From contig OX465598.1 in NCBI GenBank assembly GCA_950022295.1, positions 177,772,001 through 177,836,000 on the forward strand: DNA of 64,000 nucleotides, written 5' to 3'. The notes beneath the pieces are model-generated. The model worked only from the letters and a program-made list of their open reading frames with translations. It searched no databases and was not told the DNA's origin. Shown here piece by piece: positions 1 to 9,450 of the stretch. Each line of letters starts with the position of its first letter. The first letter of the stretch is position 1. The translations under genes and the position numbers were made by a program. Origin of the DNA: Bromus sterilis (Eukaryota; Streptophyta; Magnoliopsida; Poales; Poaceae).

Positions 1-255
1 ACAAATAAGCCTGCAGCATCAGTCACCCAAGGAATTATGACTTCTACATGAGTGCCCATGCTGGGATGATTGGCACCAAGACAGCAAGCATCATCACAGA
101 CAAAGGAGGAGTCGAAGCAGCAGGCTCATGATGTCAATGACATAACAAAAGGTGAAGCTCGACTTATTTGCAGAACAGTTGAAGACGATGCTCCACCAGC
201 TTCTTCTCCAGCTCCACTCGAGCTGCTGGCAAAGATGACACTGACACCTCCAATT

Positions 256-900
256 CTACAAGGTCGCCTGGCGCGCCCGCTTGACTAGTGGTTTGACGTC
301 GAGATCCTCTTCAGAACCGGAGGGGGAAGCATTTGAAGAAGGCTCCGCATCAGCACCCGAAGAGTCACCGGAGGAGGAAGCAGTTGAAGACGCAGACGAA
401 GGACTCCTCGACCTGTCAGAACCATCACTGCCTGTCTCCCGCCAGTACGGATCCATGCGGTTGCCGCTTGGGTCAAAAGCGCGGATGACAAGAGCTTCTT
501 TACCATCAAAACAGCAACAAGGAGTTTCACCATCACGCAGGTTCAACCGACGAGCAAAGGATTTCCAGCCAAATCCATGAAAAATCAAGCGGGAACTATC
601 GATCTCCATCTTAACATAAGAAAGAGATCGAGCGCACCCCTGAAGACGAAGCAGCAAGCCATCAAGGCCACGCACAGAAACAATGGCAGCAAATGCAGAA
701 GGAAGAAGAATACGAGTAGCGCCCCGGCCACGGACGTGCAGGAGAAAGTCATAACACCAAACACCCTCCTCCGAGGAAGAGGAGGAAGGCACCAATGCTG
801 CACCATGACGACCACCGCGAGAAGAACGCGGAGTACGACCACCACGGCCGCGGCGAGCACGACCACGGCCAGTCATACCGGCTCCACGCTTGGGTGCCAT
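256..900 (-). CDS. Antisense gene of element A, B3-like DNA-binding protein (putative)
   Basis: An intact 214-codon frame runs opposite to the element that carries it. Residues 1-33 are Arg/Gly-rich (RGG type, nucleic-acid-binding character). Residues about 48-142 read like a plant B3 domain: an opening aromatic strand, RILLPSAFA (B3 families have a similar R-[IL]-x-[IL]-P-x-x-F-A), an LQG strand pair, then GWKSFARRLNLRDGE, close to the B3 GW-x-x-F-x-x-x-x-L-x-x-G-D signature. Residues 157-200 are Ser/acidic, and a basic KRAR cluster near 207-210 could be a nuclear signal. The first ATG lies about 70 bp below a TATA box, behind a pyrimidine-rich leader. The B3 assignment is by eye; the protein could be only a distant fold mimic. 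The intact frame is notable because nearly all gag-pol frames in the window are broken. Confidence 0.6.
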   Translation of the reverse strand: MAPKRGAGMTGRGRARRGRGGRTPRSSRGGRHGAALVPSSSSSEEGVWCYDFLLHVRGRGATRILLPSAFAAIVSVRGLDGLLLRLQGCARSLSYVKMEIDSSRLIFHGFGWKSFARRLNLRDGETPCCCFDGKEALVIRAFDPSGNRMDPYWRETGSDGSDRSRSPSSASSTASSSGDSSGADAEPSSNASPSGSEEDLDVKPLVKRARQATL

Positions 901-970
901 GAGAAGAGGAAGAGAAAGAGAAGCAAGATGACCAGAGGACGAATACCGCTGCTAGAAGAAAAAGAGGGGC

Positions 971-980
971 CTATTTATAG
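971..980 (-). promoter_or_regulatory. TATA box of the antisense gene in element A
   Basis: Read on the minus strand this is CTATAAATAG, a canonical plant TATA box, about 70-80 bp upstream of the ATG at 900. Initiation about 30 bp downstream would give a short pyrimidine-rich 5' leader (CTTTCTCTTCCTCTTCTC just before the ATG). Transcription from here would run opposite to the element's genomic RNA. Confidence 0.65.
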
Positions 981-1337
981 CACAAACCCAACTTAGAAGC
1001 TCAGAAGACGGGAGCCATTAAATCAAAGACCAAACACGCCGGGCGAGTCGAATTCCGAGGCAAAGATGCCTTCACACGGGCGGCACAGTGCATCGATAAC
1101 TCAACAGGCGGCTGCAGCACGCCACCAAAAGCCATCATTATGACTGGTCATGCAGACATGACGGTTAGCAGCCAGAGCATCTTTTGACGGTCCTCCAGCA
1201 AGGAGATAGTTATCTTCACCAAACAAGAGGTAAATTAAAGAGGCAGTCAGCAGAAGAGGCAGCTTGCAAGCACCGTTTTTTGCATAGTTTAAATACATTT
1301 TTCAAATATATATAACTCCCATCGGGAGCGTATCCAT

Positions 1338-1620
1338 CCATGAGAGTTTTCGGGTGCTCCCTCACCCAGAATTAAAAACGTGATCGAGTGATTACTCGCA
1401 CCCATGAGAGTTTCGGGTGCTCACTCACCCAGAAGTAAAAACGTGCTCGAGTGATTACTCGCACCCATGAGAGTTTCGGGTGCTCCCTCACCCAGAAGTA
1501 AAAATGTGCTAGAGTGATTACTCGCACCCATGAGAGTTTCGGGTGCTCCCTCACCCAGAAGTAAAAATGTGCTCGAGTGATCACTCGCACCCATGAGAGT
1601 TTCGGGTGCTCCCTCACCAT
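1338..1620 (+). repeat. 63-bp tandem repeats with palindromic dyads
   Basis: About 4.5 copies of a 63-bp unit containing GAGTTTCGGGTGCTCCCTCA and a dyad. The dyads lie exactly 63 bp apart: 1385-1398 and 1448-1461 (CGAGTGATTACTCG), 1511-1524 (first base changed) and 1574-1587 (CGAGTGATCACTCG, a perfect palindrome). A diverged copy is at 1708-1721. The array lies between the antisense promoter and the 3' LTR. Element B keeps degenerate copies in the same place. Confidence 0.85.
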
Positions 1621-2353
1621 GACGCAAGATGAGCAGACCTGCACTCGCCAGATCGAGCGGTCCTGGAGTATCGGGTGCTCCCTCACCCCAAGAGCAAAAG
1701 CGATATTCGAGTGATTACTTGCAAAACTCTATATACTCAAGCACTCGACGACCTCCCGAGCAAATATCCCTCTACACCCGAGCACTCTGAGAAGCTCCAC
1801 GAGTGACCGCTAAAACTACCCACTTGATTGTTTATTCCAAGTGGGTGCATTATCTACTAGGCTCCGCGCCTCAATAAGAATACATGTTCCTGTAACACGA
1901 TACACTGTGCCCAGATGCCACGCAAGCTTAGCGTGTAGGTAAGACCCCGCTGCGAAGATCGGCCGGCCTAGGACTTGCCGAAGAGCGATTTCACTCCCAA
2001 CCTTTTCCACGAGCATGCATGGTAGAAAAAGCCGGGCGGACGCGCCTAGGCTACGAACTTTCCTGGCGGCAATTGATCACTGTAAGACCTGCAGCGGCAT
2101 GACTTTTTCTAGACACCAGTGCTCTAAGCTCATGTCGAGGGACATGGGTTTGATTGGGCTACTGCGGTTTTTTCCACTAGTGCAATTCACCAAGGCTCGA
2201 TCAGTCGACACCTTGGGCCCTTTCAGCTTAGAATCCCTCGAAACAGGTTTTGTCATGGCCCCAGACGGCCAGCGACCCGCGGTTGAACCGTGCATACATC
2301 AAAACGACGCTAGAGTGGATTCGAGTCCCTGCGCGCCTCTTCGAGTCCCTCAG
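1621..2353 (+). other. LTR-proximal non-coding region of element A
   Basis: No credible coding frame. The segment from about 1860 to 2350 matches, in reverse complement, 35301-35790 of element B, for example the stretch GGCAAGTCC...GGGAGTGAAATCGC. This ties the two elements together beyond their LTRs. Confidence 0.7.
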
Positions 2354-2368
2354 GCACTCGGGGGCTAC
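2354..2368 (+). other. Polypurine tract of element A
   Basis: GCACTCGGGGGCTAC abuts the LTR start TGACGAGGGG. A G-rich tract directly upstream of the 3' LTR is where plus-strand DNA synthesis is primed. Element B has the same tract next to its 3' LTR (reverse complement at 35301-35315). Confidence 0.75.
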
Positions 2369-2814
2369 TGACGAGGGGGTGACCCCACGACTCCTATGGA
2401 TGAGCCTACCCGGTGTACCAGAAGACAGAAGGCCCACAAAGATGCCGCCTGGGCCCAGCCTTGGCCCACTAGTGGCACCGACGTAGGAGTCTGTGAGTCA
2501 TAAGGAAGGTGCAAACTTGCCGTACGGAACAAGATCATGGTTAGGAAACCTCATCTGTAATCAGGACGGACTCCCCGAGACGTAGCCTAGTATATAAGGG
2601 CTAGGAGGGGAGACGTCGAGAGGAAGAAATACACAATCTGTAACCTAGCCTTGTGCGCACTAGCCTCGGGTCCCTTGTAATCGCCATCTCCAATCAATAA
2701 TATCGAGCAGGAACGTATCCTCCTATTAGACGATGAGCTTATCGTCCAACCTGTGCCTCTCATGACTAACCCAGGGTCCCTGACCATGGGATTTTCCGGG
2801 GTACATCCCCGTCA
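2369..2814 (+). repeat. 3' LTR of element A
   Basis: A 446-bp LTR running TGACGAGGGG...CCCCGTCA, with terminal inverted TGACG/CGTCA. It matches both LTRs of element B (437 and 438 bp, reverse orientation). TATATAAGG at 2591-2599 is the probable promoter and lies between CCTAG and CTAGG inverted arms. AATAAT near 2697 is a possible poly(A) signal. Confidence 0.9.
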
Positions 2815-3352
2815 CAGGTGATAACGTAAAGTACCGGCAAGGAAAGCACACAAGTAAACATCGAGACCAACAATGCTCAAGCATGGATGAGATGACCAAG
2901 TTTACTAGACATGGTGTGACCCTATCTAGTCAAATTTAAATGGAGGTGTTGACGACACGTCAACAACTTCATATGAAATTTCTTATATTTTTATGGCTTT
3001 GGTCATAGCATTAATTTTGGTGTAAATAACATGGCAACATGGCATGGCATGTTCTTAACAAACTAAGCATCACGAAATAAATCTATCGATGCCGGAGACG
3101 GAGAAGTGTCGGCGAAATTGACACCAAGGGAGTATCAAAGGAAGGCCACATGAGGTGCAATATGTGGTTGATCATGTGGAAAAATGGGGCATGGAAAGGA
3201 TGCATGGGTGTGCCAACTTGTGGGACCCAAGCAAGATCAAAGGACGTCAAGGGGAAAAATCAAACATGGAAAGGTCACATGTGGGTGCAACTTCCCTCCA
3301 TATTGTTCACAATTTTTAAGTTGCTCAAACATAAAAACAGAGGTGACCATGT
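2815..3352 (-). repeat. Left LTR of chromovirus M, distal fragment
   Basis: Matches 26235-26782 of the intact M right LTR nearly base for base. It is cut on the left by element A and on the right by an Athila solo LTR, whose left TSD CATGT is at 3348-3352. No gene is present; short open frames occur in both copies and are chance. Confidence 0.85.
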
Positions 3353-4146
3353 TGATACACGAGATAATACTCGCCCATCGTTAGTTACCCCAAGTGGAAG
3401 GTGAGATGTAGCATAGCGGCAAATTTCCCTTAGCGAAGATGCTAAGGTTTAGATTGTCTTCAGTAGGACTCCAAGATCGACAAGTAGGTGGTGAAGTGAA
3501 CAATGGCGCCGTTTACAACCTAGATTGCTAACTTCACCTAGACATGCACACACAACAGATAGCTTTGCTCCCAACGAGTACAGAGGAGTTGTCAATTCCT
3601 CCGGCCTTGTTGTTTACAAAGGATAAAACGCATGGGATAATAATGATAGTGATAGCTACGGAAGAGTAAATACTGAAAGTAAATTGAAGGTGTAAATAGT
3701 ATTGGAAATATGGACCGGGGTCCTATGATGTTCACTAGTGATGTCTCTCTCCCAAAAGACGATAAAATAGCCATGCGAGGTAAACAAATTACAGCTGGGC
3801 AATTGACAGGATTATATGCGCAAAACAATGCTAATTATGCTATAAAGAAAGGAAGAGGCTCAAAAGCATGGGCGGTACGCCAAGACAAGTAGACCGAAAT
3901 CCATCTGCATCTACCTACTAATCATCCACCTTGAGATATCTATCCAGAACATCTTGCTGGTATTAAGTTGTGAATCCCACCCAAAGTGTAAACTCAAAGC
4001 AACGGACAACTGCATTAAAGAAATTTGCGTAAAGTAAACAATCCTTGCACCCGCAAGTACAAGAACCGTTGTTTTCCCCCTTGTGGCAACAACACTCCCC
4101 TAGACTCATGTTTCTGTCACTCAAGCTAGTCATCGGGGGGCATGAA

Positions 4147-7100
4147 TGTCAGAACCCCAACTAGGGTAAGTGCTAGGGTTGTTTGATCCCTTTGCATCAT
4201 GCAAAAATTTCAAAATAAAATTCAAAAATGGGGAAAAGAAAAGCCCTGAGAAATTATTTCAAATGGCCAGATAAAAATGTTTTTCCAAAAATCATTTGAA
4301 TGTTTGGAAATTTCCTAGAAATGATGGTGATCATTTTAAAAGTGGTTTGGGTTCATTTCCATGCCCATGGAATATTCAAAAATTCAAAAGGTGCCCTGGA
4401 AATTAAATTTGACCCTATTTGAATTGAAATTCAAAATATATTGAATTTCAAAAATGTCCAAATTCTATATGTGGCTAGCTACTGGTCACCTAGGATTTAT
4501 AAAAATGTTTGGGCATTTTATAAAATTGCCTAGCTATTTATACCTAGGCAAAACAAAATAACAGAAAAACAAAACAAAAGAAAAAGGAAAAGACCCCCTG
4601 GCCAATCCGGCCCAACTGAAGCCCCCCCCCCCAGCCTCCCAGCCCAGCCCACCTGGGGAGGGCACATGCGTCTTCCTCCCCAGGACAGGCAGGCAGGCAG
4701 CACGCCGGCGACCGCCGTGGGCGTGCCAGGCAGCTACCTGCCTCCCTCTCTCTTCTCGTGGCGCCTGGAGACGCCTGGAAGGCCACCGCGTCCACTCCCC
4801 CTCTCGCCATCTCCTCTCTACCTCTCCTCCTCGCCGTTCTTGCGCCACCCGAAGCACACGCCAGAGCACGCCTCCGCACCAGCGTGGCCATCGACGTTGA
4901 GAAGCCTAGCTACCGTGTCCAGAAGCACTGGCACCGCCGTCTTCGTCTTCCCGCGGATCCAATAGAGCCTCAGAACCCCTGGAGCAGATGCCGTCCTTGA
5001 TTCCTCACCGCCGGCCGCCATTTATTCCGGCGAGGAATTCCTCCACGCCAGCCTCTCCCCGGCCGCACCGAGCTCCGCTTCGTGCTCAGGGTGAGCCTCC
5101 ACTTCCTCCCAGCCTCTCCGTGCACCTCCCAGTGACCCCGTCGTCCTTTTCCACCGGACCCGAGCCCAGCATCCGCCCGGGCTCAACGCCGTCGAGGCTC
5201 CCGTGCTTCCCGTCGACGCCAGCCTCGTCTGTGTGGTGCGCGAGTGCACGGGCTTCATCCCGGTGCACTCAGCGTTACAGATGGCGCACTGCGCCGCCGT
5301 CTGCGTGCCACGCCGCCGTGCGGGAAGGTCACCGGCGGCTCAACGCCGGCGGGTGACGTGGCCGTGGTTAGTTTAACCACTAATCAGCCCACCCAGCGAA
5401 TGACAGGTGGGCCCCCTGGCCCCTAACCCCTCTGTTTAGTTTAAACAGAGAGGGATTAGCCCCTCTCCCACTGACAGAGTGACCCCACCCGTCAGAGCCC
5501 CCATGACGTCAGCCATGCGTCATGCTGACGCAGTAATTAGAAAAACATTTATAGAAATTACAGAAATTCCAGAAAATAACCAAAACTTCAATAATTCATA
5601 GAAAATTCATATTAACTCCAAATTAAACATATAATATATGAAAAATTATCAGAAAAATACAAGGATTAAGAATATGCAATTTGTTTTTATGTTTGACCAT
5701 TTTAAAATGGGGAAACAGTAGCAAATGTGCATATGGCTTAATTTGAATTCAAATTTGAAGTTTGAATTTGCATTCCAAATGCAATATACTTCAATTAAAT
5801 TGAATTTGCCACAAATCAGTACCCTTTACATCATGTCACAACTTAACATGTGCTTGAGCATTGTACTTTATTTGTGTCCCCCTTTGTTGATGATTGTGCC
5901 AGTAACAGCTTTGCCGAGACGGTGATCACCCCCGAAGAAGAAGACCACCGTTAAACCCAGTGTATCGTCAGCAAGGCAAGCAAACCCCATTGATCATGTC
6001 TATAAAATCCCAATTCCCTCTCATTCTCGCTTATGCATGTTTAGGAGATCACCTTGTATCGATTCTACCGCATAGTTAAACCCATATCCTTTGCATGACC
6101 TATCATCTTGTCACAGTAGTAAGCAAACCACAATCCTAGATAACATAGGAGTTGTTTGATATCATGTGGCCCCTGCAACTGTTACAGCTTATTGCATGCT
6201 TAGTGTTACAGTGAGGTTGCTTTTGATGTGAGTCGGGATGATAGTGAACATGGTGTGGATGAAAGTGAAACTGTGTTGGTGAATCCACTTTAATACAAGG
6301 TGAACGATGAGAGGTTGTGTAGGAGTACACAGTGGGTTGTCTCGTTGAACACCGCCTTAAGCACCGAGTTCTTGTATGGTAATCCAAGACAAAGAGTACA
6401 ACCACACATTGGGCTCACTGACCCCTCTCGCCCTAGTACCTTGATCCGTGTCGACGTCCAGGAGTCACATTAGTTCGGGCTTTCCATTTGACATGTGCAT
6501 AGAAAAAGAACGAAGGAAATGGTTGCATCATATAGATATGTGAGTGCACCTGTGAGGCAGGAAAACCATCTGCCAGAGGTGGCGTCTCGGTCACTTACAT
6601 TGTTTGAGTCCGTTTCGTTGATCCGGCCGGGCTCTCGAGCGGAGGAAAACTCAAATAGTCGACTCCTGGAATAGACCGGTTGTGAGCGAAGTGTCGTGGT
6701 GAACATCCTCGCTGTCACCTCTTGAACGGTGGCGAGACCTGGCGGTAACCGATGGTCATGTGTGTGTAGCTTACACCCTTGCAAGGTTAACAAAACTATT
6801 CGAATAGCCGCGTCCGCGGTTAAGGACTACTTGGAACCTGTACCTGATTATTAGACAACTTGAACTGGATACTTCTAAAATACACCAAGACAAGTGTGAG
6901 TGCTATGGCGTGCTTTCTCGTGGGAAAGTCGAGGAAGGCACCATAGTGGTGTAATTGGTTGGAGATATAGTGGACTCGTGTACGCTTCTTACCTCAAGTC
7001 TGGTACTCGTAGTTCAGGACTAGCCAAGTCAAAGCTGGCACTTCTGCATGATGAAACCCCACCTCCTTTACCTTGTTACTTGAGCATGAATAGTGTAGTT

Positions 7101-7929
7101 CTGATGTAAGTCTTGCTGAGTACGACTTTGCACTCACGTTTTCTTATTCTATGTTTTAGATGAGAACCCGGACCCCGATGGAGTCACCGACCTGAAGCTC
7201 GACGTTGACTAAGTTAGCATAGTCCCAGACTGCAGTCTGGTCCCTCGTGGAAGGGCATGTATGTTTACAAGGCTTCTCTAAGCCATTTGTTAAACTTGTC
7301 TGTACTCAGACCTAATTTGCTTCCGTTGTATGATGTAATGTTGATCACAGACATGTGATCTTTGTATGCTCTATGTGTATATCAATAAAGAGTACTTTGT
7401 AGAGTTATGTGATGATACCTGCTGTTCATACTAGGCATGTGTGCTTCGTGTATGTTTATAACATGCATGTCTTAGTATTGGTTTTCGAGACCTTAGTTGT
7501 GATCTGGCTGGCGGTCTTTTATACACCAAGTGGCCCTTAGATGTGCGCAGCTTGGGGCATCGCGATGCGATTGCTCGTGACTCTGTCACGTGCACACTTT
7601 GTTGTATGATCGAGCCGGCCCTAGACCCCGACTAAGTGATCGGGCTGGAGTAAGTCTATGTAAGAGTTAGGATCCAATCGACAACATGGTTGAGGCGACT
7701 TGTCTATGAATATGGGATTCACCACCCATAAGCATTTAGACTTGTGAGCGGACGTTGAGGACCCATCTCAGTTGATCATCCGGCCTGGATGGGATGCCCC
7801 TCACGTTTGATGCTTTCCGAGAGCGTTCTGTGCTTGGCCTTCTCTGCTTAGACAAGTGGGTACGGCTCTCGGCTCTCCATGTGATTGTATCGTGACTGGA
7901 ATTACATACGCCTATTCCGGGTCCCGACA
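4147..7929 (+). repeat. 5' LTR of chromovirus C
   Basis: A 3783-bp LTR, TGTCAGAACC...GTCCCGACA. TTGCCTAG and CTAGGCAA inverted arms flank TATTTATA near 4530-4541, a possible promoter. A CpG-rich stretch follows at 4620-5400. AATAAA at 7384-7389 is a likely poly(A) signal. Open frames inside (for example 4534-4891) recur in the other LTR but have no codon or domain support. Confidence 0.93.
7384..7389 (+). terminator. Poly(A) signal-like AATAAA in the C LTR
   Basis: AATAAA lies in ATATCAATAAAGAGTACTTTG, with the same context at 16097-16102 in the other LTR and at 46589-46594 in related LTR N. Conservation across subfamilies suggests it ends the retroviral-type transcript. Confidence 0.55.
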
Positions 7930-7933
7930 GACT

Positions 7934-7945
7934 TGGTATCAGAGC
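7934..7945 (+). other. Primer binding site of C (tRNA-iMet)
   Basis: TGGTATCAGAGC lies four bases after the 5' LTR. It is complementary to the 3' end of plant initiator methionine tRNA, the usual chromovirus primer. Confidence 0.9.
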
Positions 7946-8402
7946 AGGACTGTCTGTAGGATTATCAAACCCTTGGTCGAAGTCGAGTCTAGCATTCTAT
8001 AGTTATATAGTTACTCTGGGTATAAGGGAACAACGTAAGGCTTCTTTTTCTCCTTACCCTCATCGATCTGAGTTCTGGGTCACCCTTACCTTTTCTACGG
8101 GATGATAGGACTAGGCTCATCTATGTCTAACTAGAACATCTCGTTGTTTGCCTCCTTGTAGCCGTAGAACAGTTGTGGTCGTCCAGACTCATCATTCTGT
8201 TGAGTTCCTTGAAGAAGTTCTGTCCAATTTCTTCGAGGTTGTTTCATTTTCCATCCAAGTGTAGCCGTTATGCTGCCGGACTTATCCCATGTTTCTGTGG
8301 ATCATTGCCCTCGCATTATAATATTTTCCGTCTTCATCATGTCCTTCTTGTCTTGGATTCCATCGTACAACCTGTTCTGATTGTTGATTTTTATCACACA
8401 GG
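7946..8402 (+). other. 5' untranslated leader of C
   Basis: About 0.46 kb between the primer site and the gag ATG. It has no domain-bearing frame and may hold packaging signals; none is recognisable. Confidence 0.6.
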
Positions 8403-9450
8403 ATGTCAGGTGGAACTCGTAGTGATGTTCGTCGGAATCGAGACCGTGTTCGGAATCAAAATGATGATGCACCTCCACCATCTCCTTCTGCGGCGGAAAT
8501 CATGATGGAAGCTGAGAAGAATCAACGTGACCAAACACGCCTTCTGGAGCTCATCGAGCAGAATACCGCTCGTCAGCGTAATGTGGTCGTGAGCATTTAG
8601 GATTTCATCCTCCTCAAGCCACCGGTATTCCGATGTTCTTCTGAGCCCCTTGAAGATGATGATTGGCTCCGTTCCATCGAGCGTAAGCTTGACACTGCAC
8701 ATGTTGCTCCCGATGATCGAGTTATATTCGCGGCATACTTTCTGGAAGGTGCTGCTGCTGAATGGTGGGAGAACTATGTCGCGATGCAGCCTGATGGTCA
8801 CCTAGTGACTTGGCAGGAGTTCTGTGTTGCCTTTCGAGGATACCACCTTCTGGATGAGTTGATGGAGCGCAAGAAAGAAGAGTTCTGCAACCTGACTCAA
8901 GGAGAGATGTCCATCCATGAGTATGTGAGAGAATTCAACCGTCTTGCTCGGTATGCCCAAGATGAGATCACCACCGATGCCAGAAAGCAGGCAAGGTTCC
9001 GTAAGGGACTTAGCCCCATCCTTCGTCATGATCTCAACCTCCTTGAATTTTCCACCTTTGAGGATTTAGTCAACAGATCCTTCAGAGCTGAGCATGGCAA
9101 TGAAATTTTCGAGGAGTCTCGCAAGCATGCTCTTGAGCTTGCTCCTTCTTCAAGTTCAGCCCCTCAGAAACGCCGAATTTGGATTCCAACCAATGTCATA
9201 CCTCAAAACCTTCTCCAGAGGCCACCACCAAATATATTCCATCCACCTCAACACATTTTTCCTCCCCGGAATGATGATGTGCAACCAAGTAACCCCACCC
9301 CCAGCAATTCAGACAGGGTATGCTTTAAGTGTGGTCTTCCAGGCCATTACTATCGTCAATGCCCTCAGGTCTTGATGGCACCACTTCATTCTCGACCCAA
9401 GCCTCCAAAGAAATCAACCACCAAAGCCTTTCCAGCAAAGCCTTCATCCA
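8403..9450 (+). pseudogene. gag: gag of chromovirus C (one in-frame stop)
   Basis: Gag builds the cytoplasmic virus-like particle that packages element RNA. The frame opens at ATG 8403 and is broken by TAG at 8598-8600, then continues in the same frame. The retrotransposon gag core spans about 8700-9090 (WW-N near the start, then E-F-RLARYA and F--GL). A CX2CX4HX4C zinc knuckle is at 9321-9362. There is no clear boundary with protease, so gag and pol are probably one polyprotein. The single stop is the only lesion in this part. Confidence 0.88.

Larger units (their letters stand above)
1..2814 (+). mobile_element. Tat-lineage gypsy element A, 3' part
   Basis: This is the 3' end of an LTR retrotransposon whose 5' part lies outside the window. 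It holds an antisense gene, a 63-bp repeat array, a G-rich polypurine tract and a 3' LTR ending in CCCCGTCA. The last 0.7 kb before the LTR and the LTR itself match complete element B in the opposite orientation. It inserted into the left LTR of chromovirus M: CAGGT directly after the LTR (2815-2819) corresponds to CAAGT in the intact right LTR of M, so CAGGT is the likely right TSD. No gag or pol of this element is in view. Tat-lineage assignment is inferred from relative B. Confidence 0.8.

Noticed and set aside
1338..1620. CRISPR array
   Set aside because: The 63-bp units are contiguous repeats without unique spacers, in a plant retroelement.
4534..5356. Overlapping frames of 60-142 codons in the C LTR (repeated at 13244-14069)
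   Set aside because: Same reasoning: GC-rich, open on both strands, repeated only because the LTR is duplicated.
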